A stretch of 11,462 nt of DNA. It comes from Mailhella sp. GTDB lineage: Bacteria > Desulfobacterota > Desulfovibrionia > Desulfovibrionales > Desulfovibrionaceae. How positions within the stretch are numbered: position 1 is the stretch's first letter; every line of letters starts with the position of its first letter. The position numbers and the translations under genes are program-made. The stretch covers positions 1-11,462 of the forward strand of contig JAFWYI010000248.1 of NCBI GenBank assembly GCA_017522745.1, given 5' to 3'. Under the pieces are notes generated by a model that was not told the origin of the DNA, made no database searches, and was given only the letters and a program-made list of their open reading frames with translations. Positions 7,476 through 11,462 of the stretch are shown here, one piece after another.

Positions 7476-7497
7476 GAGGGGCGACCGTTCGCCCCTC
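7476..7497 (-). terminator. GC-rich hairpin just after the ASST gene
   Basis: GAGGGGCG (7476-7483) pairs perfectly with CGCCCCTC (7490-7497) around a 6-base loop. It lies ten bases beyond the stop codon of the ASST-family gene. No T tract follows directly on the minus strand, so it may stabilise the 3' end or act together with the neighbouring stem at 7428-7461. Confidence 0.5.
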
Positions 7498-7506
7498 AGT
7501 CAAGCA

Positions 7507-8955
7507 TTATTCATCGGTAGCAGCAACGCAGGTACCGGCACCAGCGGCGTAGCCGAGGGTACCTTCCACGCTCACTTCGCTCAGGCGGGTACCGAAAGCG
7601 GCGGCACCGGGCATACGGAAGGTAGCGCAGTTGATGCGTTCGATGGCCACTTCAGGAGAATGTTCAGCCTGAGGCACCCATTCGTAAGGCACACGGTAAG
7701 CGCGATACACCATGTTCATGCCCTGGAAGCCAACGTAGGGGTTGATGAATTCCCACACGATTTCATGCTCGGCAGTGACTTCAAGCAGACGGCCGTCGGA
7801 ACCTTCAGTGATGAGGGTGTTGCCGTTGGGCAGACGCTGAGCAGCGGAGATGAAGGGGCTGTAGAAGCGGCTGGCATCGAGGGGGATGACGAAGCCGGCT
7901 TCTTTGGGGGTGTACTGCCAGACGATGTCGAGAGTGACAGGGTCGAATTCCAGCACGCGGGTGTAGTCGCGCAGAGCGGCCTTGGTGCCGTTCTTGGAAC
8001 CGGGGTTGGGATTGTCGTAGCCAGCCCAGCCGCCGTTGTCGAAGACGAGGATGTTGCCTTCGCCGGGGAGACCGCGGGGGATCATGTGGGCGTGATGCTG
8101 ACCGATGATCCAGCCGAGCTTGTGTTCGGGAGTGGTGGAGCTGTAATCAGGACCAACCTTCCAGACGACCTTGCCGGTTTCCTTGCTGATGATGAAGATG
8201 ATGTTGGTTTCACGGCCGTCCATGATGATGTTATCAGGATGGAAACGTTCGTCACCGGCATCATACCACTTGTTCGGGCCAAGCACGGACATGGAGTTGA
8301 TGTGCATCCAGTCACCGAGAGCAGGAGCGCTTTCGATGAGGGTGCCGCCACGGTAGTTGGGGCAGCGGCACATGGCGTTGCGGGCAGCTTCGGAGAAACC
8401 GAATTCTTCGAAGTGGTCGGAGCACTGCCATTCCCAGATGATTTCGCCGTCCCAGTTCACTTCGTACACCACGTCGTCGAGCAGTTCCTTGTCGGAAATA
8501 GCGGGAACGTGGGCATTGCGGTGGCAGAGCACGAGGGTGTTGCCGGACAGGGACTGAGGATCGGAACCGGGCACATAGTAGCCAACGGTGTTGCCTTCAC
8601 GCTGGAAGTCGTGATGCTGACGAGCCATCCACTGGGGCTTTTCGCCCGGATCCTCGATGAATTCGGCCTGGTTGAATTCCCACACGACATTGCCGTCCCA
8701 GTCCACCTGGATGAGGTCGACCTGGTCCTGCAGACCGTACTTGGGGCTGCGCTGACCGCGGCTGCCGAGCAGGTAGCCACCGGGGAAGATCTTGTTCGGG
8801 AAGCCATGCACGTCCTTCCAGAGCTTGATCTCGGTGCCGTTCATATCGATGAGAAGAGCGCCATATCCCTTAACGGGCATGATGGTGTAGCCATTGTAGG
8901 CTTTCTCAGGATTGTAGAGGGTTACACCAGTAGGGTAAATAGTAGGATGGCCCAT
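7507..8955 (-). CDS. Arylsulfotransferase (ASST)-family beta-propeller protein, no signal peptide
   Basis: The 482-residue product is built of repeated propeller strands of the type 'D.dG.vvWe' (VDWDGNVVWEF ~84-94, VNWDGEIIWEW ~166-176, TGKVVWKV ~260-267, EHEIVWEF ~396-403). ASST-like motifs are DWMHINSM (215-222), GQHHAH (285-290) with GNILVFDNG (300-308), YTRVLEFD (331-338) and QRLPNGNTLI (373-382). Family members move a sulfate group between phenols through a histidine intermediate. Known bacterial ASSTs are periplasmic and have a signal peptide; this one starts MGHPTIYP with no hydrophobic leader, so it is probably cytoplasmic. I could not confirm the catalytic His (H436 of the uropathogenic E. 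coli enzyme): after H290 the next histidines are H397 and H432. AAGGAG lies six bases before ATG. It follows dctQM after a hairpin and shares its biased codon use. Confidence 0.78.
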   Translation of the reverse strand: MGHPTIYPTGVTLYNPEKAYNGYTIMPVKGYGALLIDMNGTEIKLWKDVHGFPNKIFPGGYLLGSRGQRSPKYGLQDQVDLIQVDWDGNVVWEFNQAEFIEDPGEKPQWMARQHHDFQREGNTVGYYVPGSDPQSLSGNTLVLCHRNAHVPAISDKELLDDVVYEVNWDGEIIWEWQCSDHFEEFGFSEAARNAMCRCPNYRGGTLIESAPALGDWMHINSMSVLGPNKWYDAGDERFHPDNIIMDGRETNIIFIISKETGKVVWKVGPDYSSTTPEHKLGWIIGQHHAHMIPRGLPGEGNILVFDNGGWAGYDNPNPGSKNGTKAALRDYTRVLEFDPVTLDIVWQYTPKEAGFVIPLDASRFYSPFISAAQRLPNGNTLITEGSDGRLLEVTAEHEIVWEFINPYVGFQGMNMVYRAYRVPYEWVPQAEHSPEVAIERINCATFRMPGAAAFGTRLSEVSVEGTLGYAAGAGTCVAATDE

Positions 8956-8977
8956 AGCGAACTCCTTATAAGAGCTG

Positions 8978-9016
8978 AAAGGAAAAGGGCCTGCGGGACG
9001 GGAAGGCCGCAGGCCC
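8978..9016 (-). terminator. Terminator-like hairpin between dctQM and the ASST gene
   Basis: A perfect 10-bp GC-rich stem GGGCCTGCGG/CCGCAGGCCC (8987-8996 with 9007-9016, 10-base loop) is followed on the minus strand by TTTTCCTTT. It lies between the permease stop and the ASST ribosome-binding site, with too little room after it for a separate promoter. It probably gives partial termination or protects the upstream mRNA. Confidence 0.65.
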
Positions 9017-9024
9017 GGTGAAAA

Positions 9025-10014
9025 CTACATGATTTCAGGACCCATGAGGGTATAGGGCAGCCAGGTAGCGATGCTGGGGAAGACCGTGATGACGAAGGTC
9101 GCGAGGATCATCATGAACATGAAGGGCACGATACCCTTGAAGATGGTAGCGATCGGGATACCCTTGGCAACACCGGCCAGAGCGAACACCACGACGCCCA
9201 CAGGAGGAGTGATCTGACCCATTTCCATAACCATGACGGACACCACGCCGAACCACACGGGGTCAAAGCCAAGGGCGAGGACGGTGGGGAAGATGGAGGG
9301 CAGGGTGAGCATGAGCATGGGGATAACGTTCATCATGCAGCCGAGGATCACATAGATGCCGATGATGATAGCGAACACTACGTAACGGTTGAAGGGCAGA
9401 GCCACGATGAAGTCAGCCAGCAGGAAGGGCAGACGAGTGGCGGCGAAGAAGTAACCGAGGATAGCCACACCGATCATGATAGCCATGATACGAGCGGTGA
9501 GTTCGGCAGTTTCGATGAGGGAGGCGAACAGGTTGGCCTTGGTCAGCTTGCGGCGGGCAGCGGCGTACAGGAAGGCGCCAGCGGCACCAATAGCACCACC
9601 TTCAGTGGGGGAGCAGATACCCATAACGATGGAGCCGAGCACGAGGACGAACAGGGCAAGGATGGGAAGCAGGCCAGTGGTGGAACGGATACGCTCGGAG
9701 AGAGGATACTTCGGACCACGAGGAGCCATTTCGGGATGACGCACAGCCATGATGTAGATGTAACCCATGAACATCAGAGCAAGCATGACACCGGGGATGA
9801 GGCCAGCCATGAACAGGCGGCCGATGGAGACTTCCGTCACGATACCGTAAATAATGAAGCCTGCACTCGGGGGAATGAGGATACCCAGAGTACCACCGGC
9901 AGCCAGAGCGCCGGTAGCCAGAGAAGGAGAATACTTCAGGCGCATCATTTCAGGCAGAGACACGGAACCCATGGTAACGGCAGTGGAGAGGGAGTCGCCG
10001 CACACAGCGGCAAA
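9025..10014 (-). CDS. TRAP permease, second frame: rest of DctM
   Basis: The frame gives about 329 residues of genuine DctM sequence, starting at FAAVCGDS. Hallmarks of the large TRAP permease (sodium-driven import of organic anions) are GTLGILIPPS, PTEGGAIGA near the middle, and GQITPPVGV near the end, with about eight hydrophobic helices. The frame can be extended to an ATG at 10071, but the ~19 residues before FAAV (rich in Arg and Ser) are out-of-frame translation of the upstream part and are not real. It ends 69 bases before the ASST start. Confidence 0.75.
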   Translation of the reverse strand, partial: FAAVCGDSLSTAVTMGSVSLPEMMRLKYSPSLATGALAAGGTLGILIPPSAGFIIYGIVTEVSIGRLFMAGLIPGVMLALMFMGYIYIMAVRHPEMAPRGPKYPLSERIRSTTGLLPILALFVLVLGSIVMGICSPTEGGAIGAAGAFLYAAARRKLTKANLFASLIETAELTARIMAIMIGVAILGYFFAATRLPFLLADFIVALPFNRYVVFAIIIGIYVILGCMMNVIPMLMLTLPSIFPTVLALGFDPVWFGVVSVMVMEMGQITPPVGVVVFALAGVAKGIPIATIFKGIVPFMFMMILATFVITVFPSIATWLPYTLMGPEIM

Positions 10015-10937
10015 CCGGTACAGCCGGCAACGCCAGCCATGCCCATACCGCCGGGAAGATGACCGATCCACTTGTTGGCGGAATCGAAAAGGTCGTTGGA
10101 AATACCAGAGTAGAGGATCATGCAGCCCATGAACACGAACAGGGGCAGCGCGATCAGGTTGAAGTTGGCGGCAGCAGAGTAAGGAGCCGTACCAACGGTA
10201 GCCAGAGCGGCGGGCACGTTACGTGCGATGGCGATCATACCCATGGTGCCGATGATGGACATGGTCCAGGCGATGGGCATGCGGATGAAGAGGAAGAAGA
10301 ACAGCAGGCCAAAGGCGATGAGACCGAGCACGAGGTTGGAAACTTCGTAGGGGCAGTCACGATACCAGAAAGGCAGCCAGAAGAACATGGCGGCAGTGGC
10401 GAGACCGAGGATAACGGAGAAGTAGTGACCGCTGGACAGCAGACGCACGAAGTCGCGCAGAAGCTGAAGGGCCAGCACCAGGAAGGTGAGAGCCATGCCG
10501 GCAACGGGAATCCAGTAGTAGAATTCCAGAGGAACATAGAGTTCCATGGAGGTCGTGCCGAATTTCTTGAGGAAGGAAAGATAGCTCTGCCAGGCAAGCA
10601 CGCCGACCATAATGATGACGGAGGCAGAAACAGTCATGTCGCACCAGCGCTTCACAGCAGGAGAGAAGCGCACGTACAGGAAGTCAATCTGCATGTGGCG
10701 ATCATGGAACTGAAGCAGAGCCATGAAAGAGAAGGTAGTCAGGCAGAGCAGGACTTCCTGGATTTCAAGGCAACCATGCACACCAGATCCCACCAGACGG
10801 AGAACAACGTCGGCGCAGATCATGACAGGGAGGATGGCCATAGCGACCAAGCTCAGCCAGCTGAATTTTTGCGTGCAGTTTTCAACAAACGTGGCGAATC
10901 CCTTCAGAGAGGAGGGATAGGAATTGATATCAGCCAT
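9945..10937 (-). CDS. TRAP permease, first frame: DctQ domain plus start of DctM
   Basis: The open frame encodes 330 residues. Residues ~1-170 are the small DctQ subunit with four hydrophobic helices (about 27-48, 60-76, 103-122, 142-163); HDRHMQIDFLY is the typical conserved DctQ loop (Q-x-x-x-R-H-x-x-x-D type). From ~178 a linking segment and the first DctM helices follow, with RMPIAWTM and the signature LIALPLFVFMG, then GHLPGGMGMAGVAGC (~291-305). After G307 the frame is wrong: the last ~23 residues are a Pro/Leu/Cys-rich tail unlike any TRAP protein. It would make a truncated membrane protein if translated. Confidence 0.75.
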   Translation of the reverse strand: MADINSYPSSLKGFATFVENCTQKFSWLSLVAMAILPVMICADVVLRLVGSGVHGCLEIQEVLLCLTTFSFMALLQFHDRHMQIDFLYVRFSPAVKRWCDMTVSASVIIMVGVLAWQSYLSFLKKFGTTSMELYVPLEFYYWIPVAGMALTFLVLALQLLRDFVRLLSSGHYFSVILGLATAAMFFWLPFWYRDCPYEVSNLVLGLIAFGLLFFFLFIRMPIAWTMSIIGTMGMIAIARNVPAALATVGTAPYSAAANFNLIALPLFVFMGCMILYSGISNDLFDSANKWIGHLPGGMGMAGVAGCTGLPLCAATPSPLPLPWVPCLCLK

Positions 10938-11003
10938 ATCAGCCTCAAATTACGAAAGCAGGAAAAACTTTGAACAAGGGGCGACAATGCCCGTCTCATG
11001 AAA

Positions 11004-11029
11004 TACCGGGCCGCCGAAGCAGCCCGGTA
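11004..11029 (-). terminator. Intercistronic hairpin with UUCG tetraloop between dctP and dctQM
   Basis: An 8-bp perfect outer stem (11004-11011 with 11022-11029) encloses a mismatch and a GC-TTCG-GC inner stem on the minus strand. C(UUCG)G loops are especially stable in RNA. No real T run follows, so this is better read as a mRNA-stabilising or partial-stop element than as a full terminator. Confidence 0.6.
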
Positions 11030-11047
11030 AATTTTCAACCAGATGAC

Positions 11048-11462
11048 TTATTTGACAGCGTAGTCGCCGTACTTGCCAGCGTTGAACTGTTCGGTGTGGT
11101 AAGCGCTACGTTCGCGAACGAAGGCCAGCACTTCATCGACCAGCTTGGGATCCATACCCTTGCAGATGTTGTTCTTCCAGTCGGCAACGAAGGCTTCGGT
11201 GAGGTGAGCGAGAGCTTCGGCACGGTCAGCAGCGGGCACATAGTAGAACTTATGACCCTGATCCAGCATCCACTTGGTGTCGGCCTTGGCGCCGTCTTCA
11301 AGAGACTTACCAACAGCGAGAGCCATGTTCAGGCCACCCTTTTCAGAAAGCCACTTCTGCATATCAGCAGGCATGTCGTTCCAGAGATCCTTGTTGGCCT
11401 GCATGATGAAGGTGGTCACGCCCATGTCGAGGATGAGGTGATGCTTGGTAGCTTCGGTGATC
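11048..11462 (-). CDS. dctP: TRAP transporter substrate-binding protein DctP, C-terminal part (runs off the window)
   Basis: The last 138 codons of a periplasmic binding protein are visible; the rest lies beyond the right edge. DctP proteins capture an organic acid and deliver it to the DctQM permease. The pattern TEATKHHLILDMGVTTFIMQANKD... matches the C-lobe of DctP proteins, where a 'y.t.t.H' segment precedes a conserved F-x-x-N strand, followed by LWNDMPADMQKWL and long helices to the end (YGDYAVK). The ligand cannot be told because the binding-site half, including the conserved Arg that binds the carboxylate, is outside the window. Codon use is very biased (all Asn AAC, nearly all Lys AAG, all Phe TTC), pointing to high expression. 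It is the first visible gene of the dctP-dctQM-ASST group. Confidence 0.85.
   Translation of the reverse strand, partial: ITEATKHHLILDMGVTTFIMQANKDLWNDMPADMQKWLSEKGGLNMALAVGKSLEDGAKADTKWMLDQGHKFYYVPAADRAEALAHLTEAFVADWKNNICKGMDPKLVDEVLAFVRERSAYHTEQFNAGKYGDYAVK

Larger units (their letters stand above)
9025..10937 (-). pseudogene. dctQM: Fused TRAP transporter permease DctQM, broken by a one-base frameshift
   Basis: This is one gene in two frames. The first frame (10937 to about 10014) holds the small DctQ permease and the start of DctM; the second frame (about 10014 to 9025) holds the rest of DctM. The junction reads ...GVAGCTG | FAAVCGDS..., exactly the continuity expected in DctM, and restoring one T on the minus strand (the A run at 10012-10014 going from three to four) joins the frames into a protein of about 637 residues, the usual size of fused QM subunits. 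No other defect is seen on either side, and codon use is the same, so the lesion is recent, a sequencing error, or phase variation. As read, the transporter would not be functional. The start ATG has GAGG five bases upstream. It lies downstream of dctP. Confidence 0.8.

Noticed and set aside
7465..9021. 518-codon open frame on the plus strand, opposite the ASST gene
   Set aside because: It is a shadow caused by the biased codons of the real minus-strand gene. The translation is low in recognisable motifs, rich in Val/Gly/His/Asp, and overlaps a terminator at its start.
10008..10018. Programmed -1 frameshift in dctQM
   Set aside because: There is no X-XXY-YYZ heptamer and fused QM permeases are normally made from one continuous frame; a simple deletion or sequencing error explains it better.
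10059..10973. 304-codon plus-strand open frame opposite dctQM
   Set aside because: Its translation is a hydrophilic His/Glu/Gly-rich mirror of hydrophobic membrane codons; the minus strand has a clear TRAP permease.
7507..11462. Isethionate or other sulfonate pathway (TRAP next to a glycyl-radical lyase)
   Set aside because: TRAP transporters accompany such pathways in related bacteria, but no glycyl-radical enzyme or activase is present here.
1..11462. tRNA, rRNA, CRISPR array, insertion sequence or phage genes
   Set aside because: None was recognised by reading: no regularly spaced repeats, no transposase or integrase motifs, and no gene-free gap longer than about 190 bases.

Overview
The window looks like a chromosome segment from a Gram-negative, sulfur-metabolising deltaproteobacterium (Desulfovibrionaceae-like; Desulfovibrio, Bilophila or Mailhella type). 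The signs are an LptD-type outer-membrane assembly protein, RNase J in a Gram-negative setting, a two-subunit PyrD/PyrK dihydroorotate dehydrogenase, a TRAP transporter, and two proteins of sulfate-ester families. The assignment is inferred from gene content only; no rRNA or other marker is present.

Left part (1-4193): the start of lptD (minus strand, running off the left edge) is divergent from alr (alanine racemase, plus). alr converges on a minus-strand group mntP -> pyrK -> pyrD, with a bidirectional terminator between alr and pyrD. pyrK and pyrD are translationally coupled. PyrD keeps the fold and the catalytic Cys, but three positions that normally contact orotate are changed. PyrK has an altered Gly-rich nucleotide-binding loop.

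Middle (4194-7412): rnj (RNase J) has a good sigma70-like promoter and ends in a terminator. A single-gene unit follows, encoding a cytoplasmic metallo-beta-lactamase-fold protein of the alkylsulfatase (SdsA1/YjcS) type with its dimerisation domain but no C-terminal SCP2 domain. A perfect 6-2-6 palindrome lies between its -35 and -10 boxes and is a likely operator.

Right part (7507-11462, minus strand): a putative operon dctP (substrate-binding protein, partial) -> dctQM (fused TRAP permease) -> an arylsulfotransferase (ASST)-family beta-propeller protein without a signal peptide. The two gaps in the operon carry strong hairpins: a UUCG-tetraloop stem after dctP and a terminator-like stem after dctQM. 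The genes have very biased codon use, suggesting high expression. The fused permease is broken by an apparent one-base deletion in a short T run (A run on the plus strand, 10012-10014); restoring one base joins the two halves into a protein of about 637 residues.

The most interesting hypothesis is that the right-hand genes, with or without the converging alkylsulfatase-like gene, take up and process an organosulfate or related anion. TRAP would import it, and ASST-like and sulfatase-like cytoplasmic enzymes would act on it. This rests on family membership and proximity only; the substrate is unknown.
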